A stretch of 64,000 nucleotides of DNA from Xenococcaceae cyanobacterium MO_167.B27 (GTDB taxonomy: Bacteria > Cyanobacteriota > Cyanobacteriia > Cyanobacteriales > Xenococcaceae), in the NCBI GenBank assembly GCA_030065935.1, contig JASJCP010000001.1, positions 1-64,000 of the forward strand, read 5' to 3'. A program made the translations under genes and the position numbers. Under the pieces are notes generated by a model. That model had not been told where the DNA came from. It did not search any database and saw only the letters and a list, made by a program, of their open reading frames with translations. How positions within the stretch are numbered: position 1 is the stretch's first letter; the number at the start of each line of letters is the position of its first letter. Below are positions 44,316 through 54,154 of this stretch, piece after piece.

Positions 44316-45653
44316 ATGACTACTATCATTACCAACAAGAAAAAATCTGTAGCTGTTAATCCCCTCAAACAGAGTCCTCCTTTAGGTGCAGCCTTAGCTT
44401 TCTTGGGATTAAAAGGAATCGTACCTTTGTTTCATGGTTCTCAGGGTTGTACTGCGTTTGCTAAAGTTTTGTTAGTAAGGCATTTCCGCGAGGCAATTCC
44501 CTTAGCAACTACTGCCATGACTGAGGTTTCGACGATTTTGGGTGGTGAAGAAAATATCGAACAAGCCATTTTAACTTTAGTAGAGAAAGCGGGACCCGAT
44601 ATGATTGGTTTGTTAACTACAGGGTTAACAGAGACGCGGGGGGATGATATGGACGGCATTCTTAAATCGATTCGTAAGCGTCATCCTGAATTAGATTCTC
44701 TACCAATTATCTTTGCTTCTACTCCCGATTATAAAGGTGCGTTGCAAGATGGTTTTGCTGCTGCGGTAGAGTCAATTGTTTCTACCGATTACGGCACACC
44801 TGTAGAGACGTTGCCAAAAACATCACAACAGCAGGTAACGATTTTAGCTGGTTCACTGCTTGGACCTGGGGATGTAGAAGAAATCAAAGAAATAGTCGAA
44901 GCATTTGGCTTAAAACCGCTAGTGATACCCGATCTATCTGGTTCAATAGACGGACACTTAGATGATGATTACAATAGCAAAACTCCTGGTGGTACTTCCT
45001 TAGAACAGCTACAACAACTAGAGCGATCGCTTTTCACCATTGCGATTGGGGAAAGTATGGGTCCTGCTGCGGAAATCCTACAACAAAGATTTGGCACTAA
45101 CTATAAAATCTTACCCAGTTTGGCAGGTTTAGGAGCAATAGACAAGTTTTTATGGCTGCTAGCACAAATTGCTAACTACAACAATGACGGCGATTGGCAA
45201 TTTAACCCCAAAATCCCCCAAAAATACCTACGTCAGCGTCGTCAACTACAAGATGCTATATTAGATACCCATTTTTATCTTGGTGGTAAAAAGGTTTCCT
45301 TGGCACTAGAACCTGATTTACTCTATCAAACTAGTTGCTTGCTCCAAGAAATGGGTGCAGAAATTCAAGCTGCTGTCACTACTACTAAGTCCCCTGTGCT
45401 TGAAAAATTAGGGATTGATCAGGTAACTATTGGGGATTTGGAAGACTTAGAAGATTTAGCGGTTGGTTCAGATTTAATTATTACTAATTCTCAAGCCAAA
45501 CCCCTGGCCGAAAAACTAAATATTCCCCTTTATCGTATGGGTTATCCTATCTACGATCGCCTGGGTAATGGTTCTCGTTGTTTAGTAGGTTATCGGGGTA
45601 CGATGCAATTTTTATTCGATCTAGGCAATATTTTTATTGACTTGGGTCATTAA
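44316..45653 (+). CDS. nifN: NifN
   Basis: 'NPLKQSPPLGAALAFLGLKGIVPLFHGSQGCTAFAKVLLVRHFREAIPLATTAM'. Confidence 0.97.
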   Translation: MTTIITNKKKSVAVNPLKQSPPLGAALAFLGLKGIVPLFHGSQGCTAFAKVLLVRHFREAIPLATTAMTEVSTILGGEENIEQAILTLVEKAGPDMIGLLTTGLTETRGDDMDGILKSIRKRHPELDSLPIIFASTPDYKGALQDGFAAAVESIVSTDYGTPVETLPKTSQQQVTILAGSLLGPGDVEEIKEIVEAFGLKPLVIPDLSGSIDGHLDDDYNSKTPGGTSLEQLQQLERSLFTIAIGESMGPAAEILQQRFGTNYKILPSLAGLGAIDKFLWLLAQIANYNNDGDWQFNPKIPQKYLRQRRQLQDAILDTHFYLGGKKVSLALEPDLLYQTSCLLQEMGAEIQAAVTTTKSPVLEKLGIDQVTIGDLEDLEDLAVGSDLIITNSQAKPLAEKLNIPLYRMGYPIYDRLGNGSRCLVGYRGTMQFLFDLGNIFIDLGH

Positions 45654-45701
45654 GGATTAATCACTAGTTGTATGTTGTTTATCAGGTAGGAGAGCAGGAC
45701 A

Positions 45702-46175
45702 ATGAGTCAAGTTTTAACTAGAGAAAAACCACCAAATCTGAGTAAATTTCAGCATCCTTTTCTACAAGAATTAATTAAGCAAATTCGTCTAGCAGATACT
45801 TTTGGTAAATATCGTGACTGGTCTGATGAATTACTGGTTAATCAATTAATTAATTCTCCAGAAAAAGCCAAAAATGCGCCAAAAAATCTCAATTTTGAAC
45901 CTCTGAATCAACTTTTAACCAATGCCTTTTATAATGCTATTGGGTCAATTATTGAGAAAATAACAGGGCATAACACAGAAACTTTTGTTCATTTAAGAAA
46001 TAAAGAATTTAGTTCTGCGGTGGTTTCCTGCGGTGGGGTTCTAGTCTTGTATGCACTAATTTGGGGCTATAAAAGCTTGAGATTTATGTCTTTACAGGAA
46101 CTAATTGAATCTGCTGAAAATAATATTGGCATTGCTGTTAATAAAGCTAGTCGATATTTAGATTTTGTGGTATAG
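45702..46175 (+). CDS. DUF269 / NifX-associated protein, divergent paralogue 1
   Basis: 'FLQELIKQIRLADTFGKYRDWSDELLVNQLI' aligns to the 46725 ORF. Confidence 0.82.
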   Translation: MSQVLTREKPPNLSKFQHPFLQELIKQIRLADTFGKYRDWSDELLVNQLINSPEKAKNAPKNLNFEPLNQLLTNAFYNAIGSIIEKITGHNTETFVHLRNKEFSSAVVSCGGVLVLYALIWGYKSLRFMSLQELIESAENNIGIAVNKASRYLDFVV

Positions 46176-46245
46176 TTTTTGAGCTTGACCAACTCTCCAA
46201 CTTACAACTTACAACTGAGGTTTTTAATTTAGGAGATTTCAAACT

Positions 46246-46647
46246 ATGAAGGTTGCCTTTGCTACTCAAGATAACGTTCATATTAATGCTCACTTTGGTT
46301 GGGCAAAAAAAGTTGATATTTATGATGTTTCTTCTGAAGGTTATAACTTTCTCAACACTGTTGAATTTGGTGGCGACCTTAAAGAAGATGGTAATGAAGA
46401 TAAATTAGTTCCCAAAATTAAGGCAGTTTCAGATTGTACAATCGTCTATGTTTCAGCGATTGGAGGTAGTGCTGCATCTCGTCTCTTAAAAAATAAAATT
46501 ACTCCACTAAAAGCGGAAAATCAAGATGATGAAATTACTGATGTGCTTAACGTTTTGGTGAAAACGTTAGGCGATCCTCCCCCCTGGTTGCGTAAAGCTT
46601 TGGGCAAAAATGCTACCAGCTTCGATTTTGACGATGAGGATGAATAA
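46246..46647 (+). CDS. nifX: NifX
   Basis: 'VAFATQDNVHINAHFGWAKKVDIYDVSSEGY'. Confidence 0.95.
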   Translation: MKVAFATQDNVHINAHFGWAKKVDIYDVSSEGYNFLNTVEFGGDLKEDGNEDKLVPKIKAVSDCTIVYVSAIGGSAASRLLKNKITPLKAENQDDEITDVLNVLVKTLGDPPPWLRKALGKNATSFDFDDEDE

Positions 46648-46724
46648 GTAGCAAGTAATAAGTAATAAGTAATAAGTAATTAACCACGCTCCTACTAACT
46701 ACTAACTACTAACCACCAACAATT

Positions 46725-47195
46725 ATGACTATAACTACTACACCTGAAACTACTAGCATTGTTGAAGATAGTACCTTTCTTAAAGAGTTAGTGCTGCAAG
46801 TACGCGCTCAAGATCATTATGGTGTTTATCGCAGTTGGAAAGATGAATTAGTGCTGGCTAATTTTGTGGTTAGCAAAGAAAAGAAAAGCAAGATTTCTGT
46901 TGATGGAGATGTAGATCCCGCTACTCAGTTAAGAATTATTTGTTTCTATAGAGCAATCGCATCTTGTATTGAAAAAGAAACTGGTAAACTATGTCAAGTT
47001 GTTACCGATCTTTCTCATGAGGGCTTTGGTTGGGCACTTGTCTGGACTGGACGCTTGATGGTATTGTCTCGCACTTTACGGGATGCTCAACGCTTTGGCT
47101 ATCCTTCTCTCAAAAAATTAGCTGCTCAAGGTGAAAGGTTAGTAAATTTAGGCATTAAAAACATTGAGCAATTTCCTGATGCTGCGGATGCTTAA
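46725..47195 (+). CDS. DUF269 / NifX-associated protein, paralogue 2
   Basis: 'FLKELVLQVRAQDHYGVYRSWKDELVLANFVVSKEKK'. Confidence 0.92.
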   Translation: MTITTTPETTSIVEDSTFLKELVLQVRAQDHYGVYRSWKDELVLANFVVSKEKKSKISVDGDVDPATQLRIICFYRAIASCIEKETGKLCQVVTDLSHEGFGWALVWTGRLMVLSRTLRDAQRFGYPSLKKLAAQGERLVNLGIKNIEQFPDAADA

Positions 47196-47250
47196 ATTGG
47201 TTAGCAGTGAACAGTAAAAAATTATCCATTGAGAGACAATCTTAAGTAAG

Positions 47251-47487
47251 ATGGTTCAGACTTCAACACAATCCCCAACCCCCGAAGCTGTTGCAGAATT
47301 AAAGAAAAAAGTTAAACGTCTCAACAGTAAAGCAGGTCAAATGAAGATGGACTTGCATGACCTAGCGGAAGGTTTGCCTGCGGATTACGAAAAATTGATC
47401 GAGGAAGCAACTAAAACCTACGAAATCTATCGTCAGTTGGCTGAACTCAAAAAACAACTAAAATCATGGGAGAAACAATTGCAATGA
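47251..47487 (+). CDS. CCE_0567-family small helical protein
   Basis: 'ELKKKVKRLNSKAGQMKMDLHDLAEGLPADYEKLIEEA'. Confidence 0.88.
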   Translation: MVQTSTQSPTPEAVAELKKKVKRLNSKAGQMKMDLHDLAEGLPADYEKLIEEATKTYEIYRQLAELKKQLKSWEKQLQ

Positions 47488-47831
47488 CCGTGACTGATAC
47501 TACCCCAAAAACTTTAACAGCATTTGAAAACCTCGTAGATGCGGAAGATTACTTACAATTTTTCGACATCGAATATGACCGCGATTTTGTTAACATCAAT
47601 CGCCTTCATATTTTGAAACAGTTTTCTCTACTAATTAAAGAAGTAGATGCAGCTTTCCCCGATGTTACTGAAGCAGAAAAACTAGATAAGTATCGTCTGG
47701 CTTTAGAGGAAGCTTATCAAGTTTTCTTAACATCTAGTCCTCTGGAAACTAAGTTATTTAAAGTTTTTCAAAGCAAACCCAAAAACTTTGTTTCTTTAGA
47801 CGAGCTAGCTCAAAAAGCTGAGGAAAAATGA
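47484..47831 (+). CDS. nifW: NifW
   Basis: 'FENLVDAEDYLQFFDIEYDRDFVNINRLHILKQF'. Confidence 0.93.
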   Translation: MTVTDTTPKTLTAFENLVDAEDYLQFFDIEYDRDFVNINRLHILKQFSLLIKEVDAAFPDVTEAEKLDKYRLALEEAYQVFLTSSPLETKLFKVFQSKPKNFVSLDELAQKAEEK

Positions 47832-47953
47832 TTGTCGTTAGTTGTTAGTCGTTAGTCGTTAGTCAGCACCTCATTGTTTTAATACGGAGGACAGATGACA
47901 AAGGACAAGTAACAAACAACGAATAACAAATAAATAAACAACAGAGGACAATT

Positions 47954-48736
47954 ATGCTAACACCAAAGGAACTAGAACGCTATAGCCGACAAATTCAGCT
48001 TCCTGGTTTGGGAGAAGAAGGACAGAAAGCTCTAAAAAATACCACTGCTCTAGTTTCTGGAGTGGGAGGTTTAGGCGGTACTGTGGCTCTTTACCTGGCG
48101 GTAGCTGGTATTGGTAAGTTGATTCTAGTCCGAGGTGGCGGATTGCGTCTCGACGATATGAATCGTCAGATTTTGATGACTGATGACTGGGTGGGTAAAC
48201 CTAGAGTTATTAAAGCTCAAGAAACTCTCGCCCAGATTAATCCCGATGTGGAAGTTGAAGCGATCGCAGAATATGTTACTGTGGACAATGTAGATTCTCT
48301 AGTCCAACGTTCCGATATTGCCCTCAGTTGCGCTCACAATTTTCCCGAAAGAGATTTACTCAATGCTGCTTGTGTGCGTTGGAACAAGCCAATGATCGAA
48401 GCTGCCATGAATAGCATGGAGGCTTATGTAACAACCATTGTCCCTGGCAAAACTCCCTGTCTCTCTTGTCTGTTTCCCGAAAAACCTGATTGGGATCGCC
48501 GTGCTTTTGGGGTACTGGGTGCGGTTTCTGGCACTCTCGCCTGTTTGAGCGCGTTAGAAGCAATCAAACTCATTACGGGATTGGGTCAACCTCTGTTGGG
48601 ACAGTTACTCAATATGGATTTAGCCAATGTAGAGTTTAACAAACTTCGTCTCTACAAAGACCCTGATTGTCCCGTGTGCGGTAACAAAGTAGAGAAAGCA
48701 GAGGAAGTAAAAGAGTATTTACTCCTAGATAAATAA
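47954..48736 (+). CDS. hesA: HesA (ThiF/MoeB/E1-like)
   Basis: 'ERYSRQIQLPGLGEEGQKALKNTTALVSGVGGLGGTVALYLAVAG'. Confidence 0.93.
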   Translation: MLTPKELERYSRQIQLPGLGEEGQKALKNTTALVSGVGGLGGTVALYLAVAGIGKLILVRGGGLRLDDMNRQILMTDDWVGKPRVIKAQETLAQINPDVEVEAIAEYVTVDNVDSLVQRSDIALSCAHNFPERDLLNAACVRWNKPMIEAAMNSMEAYVTTIVPGKTPCLSCLFPEKPDWDRRAFGVLGAVSGTLACLSALEAIKLITGLGQPLLGQLLNMDLANVEFNKLRLYKDPDCPVCGNKVEKAEEVKEYLLLDK

Positions 48737-49018
48737 CTACGATCTAACTAATACCAATTTTATTTAGGATTGCTATAGATGGCTGAGGAGGGGGAGGAGG
48801 GAGCAAAAATTTGTAGCAATTGATTGCAGAATTGGTACAACTACTAACAACTATATAGGCGTAAGCCTTGCGATGTAAGGGTGTAAGTCTTGCACCCCTA
48901 AAAATACGGAGTTGCATTCAACATTATTTCTTTGAGGGCAACTTGGTATAACTACTAGCCACGCTCTTGGGGCTTTCTGCACCTGCGGTAACTTCTATTA
49001 AGCAAAAGGAGAATTTTC

Positions 49019-49387
49019 ATGACCGTCTATTTAACGGAAAAAGCAGCTTTTAGACTTCGTAGTTTTATCCGTACTAAAGGGGATGAAACTACTACTGAAA
49101 AAGGGGTTCGTGTAGCAGCAGTCGATGGTGGCTGTAGCGGTTTTGAATATGCGCTAGATATTGTTGATCGCCCTGAAGCTGACGATCTAGTTTACGAACA
49201 AGATAAGGTAAAAATCTATCTTGATCGTAAAAGCGCACCTTTCTTAAACGGTATTGTCATTGATTTCGTAGAAAGCTTAACAATGGCTGGATTTACTTTT
49301 GAAAATCCTAATGCTACCGATAGCTGTGGTTGTGGCAAATCTTTTTCTGTCGCAGACTGCACCCCTGAAGCTGTGCCTTGTAGTTAA
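49019..49387 (+). CDS. hesB: HesB/IscA-type A-type carrier
   Basis: 'VRVAAVDGGCSGFEYALDIV', C-terminal 'DSCGCGKSF'. Confidence 0.93.
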   Translation: MTVYLTEKAAFRLRSFIRTKGDETTTEKGVRVAAVDGGCSGFEYALDIVDRPEADDLVYEQDKVKIYLDRKSAPFLNGIVIDFVESLTMAGFTFENPNATDSCGCGKSFSVADCTPEAVPCS

Positions 49388-49954
<567 letters not shown>

Positions 49955-50035
49955 ATAAACTGTCATTGGTTACTCGTTCTTTGTCTTTAGTTGCTAATGA
50001 CCCAACATACAAAACCAATGACTGGGGGCAAAAAA

Positions 50036-50458
50036 ATGTGGAAAAAAGTTGTTTGTAAAACTGGGGTTTGGTTCGCTATTGAAATCTGGCTCAATATTAT
50101 CGGCTTAGATAACATTGCAGATTACACTGAGTTTATTTTTGCTCAAGACTACGAGTTAAATCTCAAAAATCGCAGAACAGTTAAAATTACGGACTATCCA
50201 CCTGAGTTTTGTCCTCAGATAGATGATTTTTGCCCCATCCCTGGGGCAGCAACTACACCCCAAGAACTTGTAGAAAATGGGTGTCATGATCAAGCAGAAG
50301 TATTCAAACACAAATGCCAACAACTTTCAGAACCTTGTATCAAAATAGTTTGTCTGGCAACAAAATCAGAAGTAGCAAGTAGCCCTACAGGTTCGTCAAA
50401 AACGAGTGGGGAAACCTCCAAGACGGCGCTGGCTTCACAAGTAGCAACTAGTAACTAG
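50036..50458 (+). CDS. Hypothetical protein with low-complexity C-terminal tail
   Basis: MWKKVVCKTGVWFAIEIWLNIIGLDNIADYTEFIF…; tail SEVASSPTGSSKTSGETSKTALASQVATSN looks repeat-derived. Confidence 0.55.
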   Translation: MWKKVVCKTGVWFAIEIWLNIIGLDNIADYTEFIFAQDYELNLKNRRTVKITDYPPEFCPQIDDFCPIPGAATTPQELVENGCHDQAEVFKHKCQQLSEPCIKIVCLATKSEVASSPTGSSKTSGETSKTALASQVATSN

Positions 50459-50680
50459 TAAGTGTTATAAACATTCAAAGAAAATATAGCCAAATCAAGT
50501 CTAATATAATCAAAGATTTCTGATAAAAAAACTTGATTTTCTGTAATAATATTACTATGAATTAAGGCGTTGTAGTTCGTCCAATTAGGATTATTCCTAA
50601 TAAAGCTAAAATAGTGTCAATGTAATATTTGAATTGGTTTTTAGTAACTATATGTTGCCTATACTATATCACTTAGATTG

Positions 50681-51025
50681 ATGATTAGTCGCGAACAATT
50701 AGCTCAAGAATATATCAACATTATCAACAATTATTACCCTGTAGCGGGTCGATTACTACGCCATTGTTTGGTAAAAATTCTCAAATTGAATGCCGATCGG
50801 ACTAATAAACATTCTTACTATTTAGGTATTTATTATCCAGACAAAATTGGCAGTCGCTTGCTAGCATTACAAGACCTTTTTAAGGATGCAGCAGAGAATC
50901 TGGGATTGGTAGAAGTGGTTTTTTTAAATGCCAATCATTTAGTAAGAGATCCACGTTCCAAAATCAAAGAACAAGATTTTCGTTTCTGGCTAGAGCTATG
51001 TTGGATAGCGAATGAAACAAATTAA
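50681..51025 (+). CDS. Hypothetical protein
   Basis: MISREQLAQEYINIINNYYPVAGRLLRHCLVKILKLNADR…. Confidence 0.6.
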   Translation: MISREQLAQEYINIINNYYPVAGRLLRHCLVKILKLNADRTNKHSYYLGIYYPDKIGSRLLALQDLFKDAAENLGLVEVVFLNANHLVRDPRSKIKEQDFRFWLELCWIANETN

Positions 51026-51039
51026 TTTTGTGAGGAGGG

Positions 51040-51267
51040 ATGAAAATGTTAGCGGGGAGTTTACTTGTTTTATCAATATGTCTGGGAATGATTATTTTGA
51101 GCATTCACGAGCGGGATGAAATTCATCAACTTGTTGCTTGGTTATCAGGGTTAATGGCTCTGGTATGTTTTTTTATTTTAACTCCCCCTGTCATCAAAGG
51201 TTTATTAGGACTGTTGTTTGTTGCTATGGGACATAAAATATTTCCTGCTTATAGAAGTTTTAAGTAA
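51040..51267 (+). CDS. Small putative membrane protein (2 TM)
   Basis: MKMLAGSLLVLSICLGMIILSIHERDEIHQLVAWLSGLMALVCFFILTPPVIKGLLGLLF. Confidence 0.6.
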   Translation: MKMLAGSLLVLSICLGMIILSIHERDEIHQLVAWLSGLMALVCFFILTPPVIKGLLGLLFVAMGHKIFPAYRSFK

Positions 51268-51639
51268 TAGATTGTTAGTGGTTAGTGGTTAATTGTTAGT
51301 TGCTCATTAGTTATTAATCATTAATCACTGGTTACTATTATTTTGGCTACTAATTATTTCAAAATAATTTCTGTTAAACAACACAATTATATCTATATCC
51401 AGAATCCTTGGAAATAGGGCATAGGGTGTTAAGAGAAAATGTCCTGGTCTTGGCTTCAACTGCTATACTTTCCTCATAATTCATCCCTCATCATTTTTTT
51501 TAGAATATTCATAGATTTTTCTCAATATAAAATAAATAATAATAGAATAAAAACCAGGGATAAAATAATAGTTTGTATCCAGATTTACGGTTATTAAAAA
51601 TAAGTTTTATTATGGTTAAAATAGCTAAAAAAAAGAAAA

Positions 51640-52266
51640 ATGGATTGTCACGATTGCCATAAAAGCTGTCAGCCTAAACCACAGAATTCAGTCTGGAAAT
51701 TATTGGGTTTTGGCTCGAAAAAATCAGCCAAAAGTAATTTTTCTCGTCACTCTCACACTACTATTGCATTAGTGGGTTCTCCCAATGTAGGTAAAAGTTT
51801 ATTGTTTAACCTATTAACTGGTACTTACGTTACGGTTTCCAACTATCCAGGGACAACAGTAGAAGTAGCGCAAGGTAATAGGATAATTGCTGGAGAGAAA
51901 GTAACTTTTTTCGATACGCCAGGGATGTATTCTCTGATTCCAATTACTGAGGAGGAGAAGGTCGCCAGAGATTTGATTATGAATGAGACATTGGATTTAG
52001 TTATTCACGTAGTCGATGCCAAACATTTAGGCAGAATGCTTAACCTCACTTTACAATTAATTGAAGCTGAATTACCCGTGTTGCTGGTAGTCAATATGAT
52101 GGACGAAGCAAAAAAATTAGGCATTTGGATAGATGAAAACCAACTAGCCAATAAATTGGGTATTCCTGTGGTCACTATGGCAGCAGCGCAAAAAGTGGGA
52201 CTGAAAAAATTAATCGCCAAGGTAGCAGATTATGTCCAATCAACTCTTTTATGTGTCACCTATTGA
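51640..52266 (+). CDS. feoB: FeoB N-terminal GTPase domain (separate ORF)
   Basis: 'ALVGSPNVGKSLLFNLLTGTYVTVSNYPGTTVEVAQG', 'DTPGMYSL'. Confidence 0.92.
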   Translation: MDCHDCHKSCQPKPQNSVWKLLGFGSKKSAKSNFSRHSHTTIALVGSPNVGKSLLFNLLTGTYVTVSNYPGTTVEVAQGNRIIAGEKVTFFDTPGMYSLIPITEEEKVARDLIMNETLDLVIHVVDAKHLGRMLNLTLQLIEAELPVLLVVNMMDEAKKLGIWIDENQLANKLGIPVVTMAAAQKVGLKKLIAKVADYVQSTLLCVTY

Positions 52267-53671
52267 AGCTGCAATTACTCGCATCGAATCTTTACTCGAC
52301 GATACTCACAATCCGATTTCTCGTCGCAGCATCGCTTTATTACTGCTACAAAAAGACCCGATTTTAAGCTCGCAGCTAAAGCAGGAACCTTATTTTCCAG
52401 AAATTGAGCGAATAATTGCCCATACTCAGGAATATTTTTCCGAATCCTTGTCTTTAGCGATCGCACAATCCCGTCATCAACTAGCAATGGCGATCGAACA
52501 GGATGTTATCATTCAACCACAAGAGCAACGTACTTTTCAATATGAGTGGTTGCATAAGTTAACAGTTCATCCCGTGAGTGGTATTCCCATTCTGGTTTTA
52601 GTTCTTTACTTCGGTGTCTATCAATTTGTCGGGGTATTCGGTGGGGGAACATTAGTTGATATTATTGAAGGGTTTTTTGAGTCCGAAATTAATCCTGTTG
52701 TTAATTCTATTGTTGCTATTATTTTTCCTTGGCAAGTCATGCAAGATTTATTTGCCAACGATTACGGTATATTTACTTTGGGCATTCGTTACGCGGTAGC
52801 GATAGTATTACCCGTTGTGACGACTTTCTTTTTAATGTTTTCTCTGTTAGAAGATAGTGGTTATTTACCTCGTCTATCTTTATTAGCAGACAGATTATTT
52901 AAAACTATCGGGCTTTCAGGGCGATCTATTATTCCCTTAATTTTAGGGCTAGGCTGCGGTACAATGGCGACTCTAGTTACCCGCACCCTAGAAAGCAAAC
53001 GAGAAAGAATTATTGCTACATTACTTTTAGCTTTAACTATTCCCTGTTCTGCACAACTGGGGGTAATTTTAGCCTTATTGTCTGTTGAACCCACAGCTTT
53101 GTTTGTCTGGGCTACTGTAATGGTAACAATCTTTTTGGGTATTGGTTTTTTGGCGGGAAAAATATTACCAGGAAAGGCTGGTTGTTTCTATATAGAGATT
53201 CCCCCCTTGAGACTGCCCCGTTTGCAAGCTATCCTAACTAAAACCTACGTCCGTCTTAAATGGTATTTTGCTGAAATTCTGCCCTTATTCATCTTTGCTT
53301 CCGTCTTAATTTGGGCTGGTAAACTTACAGGATTATTCGATGTATTAATCAGAGGATTAGAACCAGTAATGCTCTGGTTAGGATTACCCAAAGAAGCTGC
53401 ACCCACCTTTTTATATGGTTTTTTCCGTCGCGATTATGGAGCAGCAGGAATGTTTGAGTTGCACTCTTCAGGAATTTTAGCAGGTCAACAATTAGTAGTA
53501 GCAGCAGTAACTTTAACTCTGTTTATTCCCTGTATTGCTCAACTGCAATTTATGCTTAAAGAACGAGGCGTTAAAAATACGATCGCGATCACAAGTTTTG
53601 TGGTTTTGTTTGCCTTTTCTTTAGGCTATATTCTCAATCAATTATTAACTATTATGGAGGTGGGTTTTTAA
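52232..53671 (+). CDS. feoB: FeoB C-terminal membrane domain (separate ORF overlapping the first by 35 bp)
   Basis: 'SLLEDSGYLPRLSLLADRLFKTIGLSGRSIIPLILGLGCG', 'LTIPCSAQLGV'. Confidence 0.92.
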   Translation: MSNQLFYVSPIEAAITRIESLLDDTHNPISRRSIALLLLQKDPILSSQLKQEPYFPEIERIIAHTQEYFSESLSLAIAQSRHQLAMAIEQDVIIQPQEQRTFQYEWLHKLTVHPVSGIPILVLVLYFGVYQFVGVFGGGTLVDIIEGFFESEINPVVNSIVAIIFPWQVMQDLFANDYGIFTLGIRYAVAIVLPVVTTFFLMFSLLEDSGYLPRLSLLADRLFKTIGLSGRSIIPLILGLGCGTMATLVTRTLESKRERIIATLLLALTIPCSAQLGVILALLSVEPTALFVWATVMVTIFLGIGFLAGKILPGKAGCFYIEIPPLRLPRLQAILTKTYVRLKWYFAEILPLFIFASVLIWAGKLTGLFDVLIRGLEPVMLWLGLPKEAAPTFLYGFFRRDYGAAGMFELHSSGILAGQQLVVAAVTLTLFIPCIAQLQFMLKERGVKNTIAITSFVVLFAFSLGYILNQLLTIMEVGF

Positions 53672-53672
53672 A

Positions 53673-53930
53673 ATGTTTACTGAAGGTTTTTCGGTTCATT
53701 ATTCTCCATTGAATTTCCTGGGAAATAAAACCCAAGGCGTTATTACTGCTATCAAAAATCAAGACGAAAAAATTGTCAAAAAACTTTTAGCAATGGGATT
53801 TCATGTAGGAATGCAAATTACCTTAGAACAGAAATTTCCTGTTTTTGTGATTAGAGCAGGTCGAACTCGAATTGCGATTGATAAAGATATTGCTAGCTCT
53901 ATTAAGGTAAGAGTTAGCAACAGAAATTAA
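53673..53930 (+). CDS. feoA: FeoA-like SH3 protein
   Basis: 'KKLLAMGFHVGMQITLEQKFPVFVIRAGRTRIAIDKDIASSIKVR'. Confidence 0.9.
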   Translation: MFTEGFSVHYSPLNFLGNKTQGVITAIKNQDEKIVKKLLAMGFHVGMQITLEQKFPVFVIRAGRTRIAIDKDIASSIKVRVSNRN

Positions 53931-54013
53931 TCGTATGCGCGCCAGGCTTGCGCCCGAGATTGTTTTTAGGAGAGGGAATGGGATTGATAACCAATGACAA
54001 AAGACTAATGAGT

Positions 54014-54121
54014 TTAATCAACAGCAATTGATACCTCTGTAGCTCTCATTAAAGCATAAGCTTCTTTACCTTCTGCTAAACCAAGTCTTTCTGCTGAAGA
54101 TTTAGTAATTACAGAAACCAC
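54014..54121 (-). pseudogene. Truncated molbindin (Mop/TOBE) domain remnant
   Basis: Reverse strand reads VVSVITKSSAERLGLAEGKEAYALMRATEVSIAVD*, without a Mop-like N-terminal half or in-frame start. Confidence 0.8.
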
Positions 54122-54154
54122 TTTAAAATTAACTTTTTTAGAGGAAGTTTGAAA

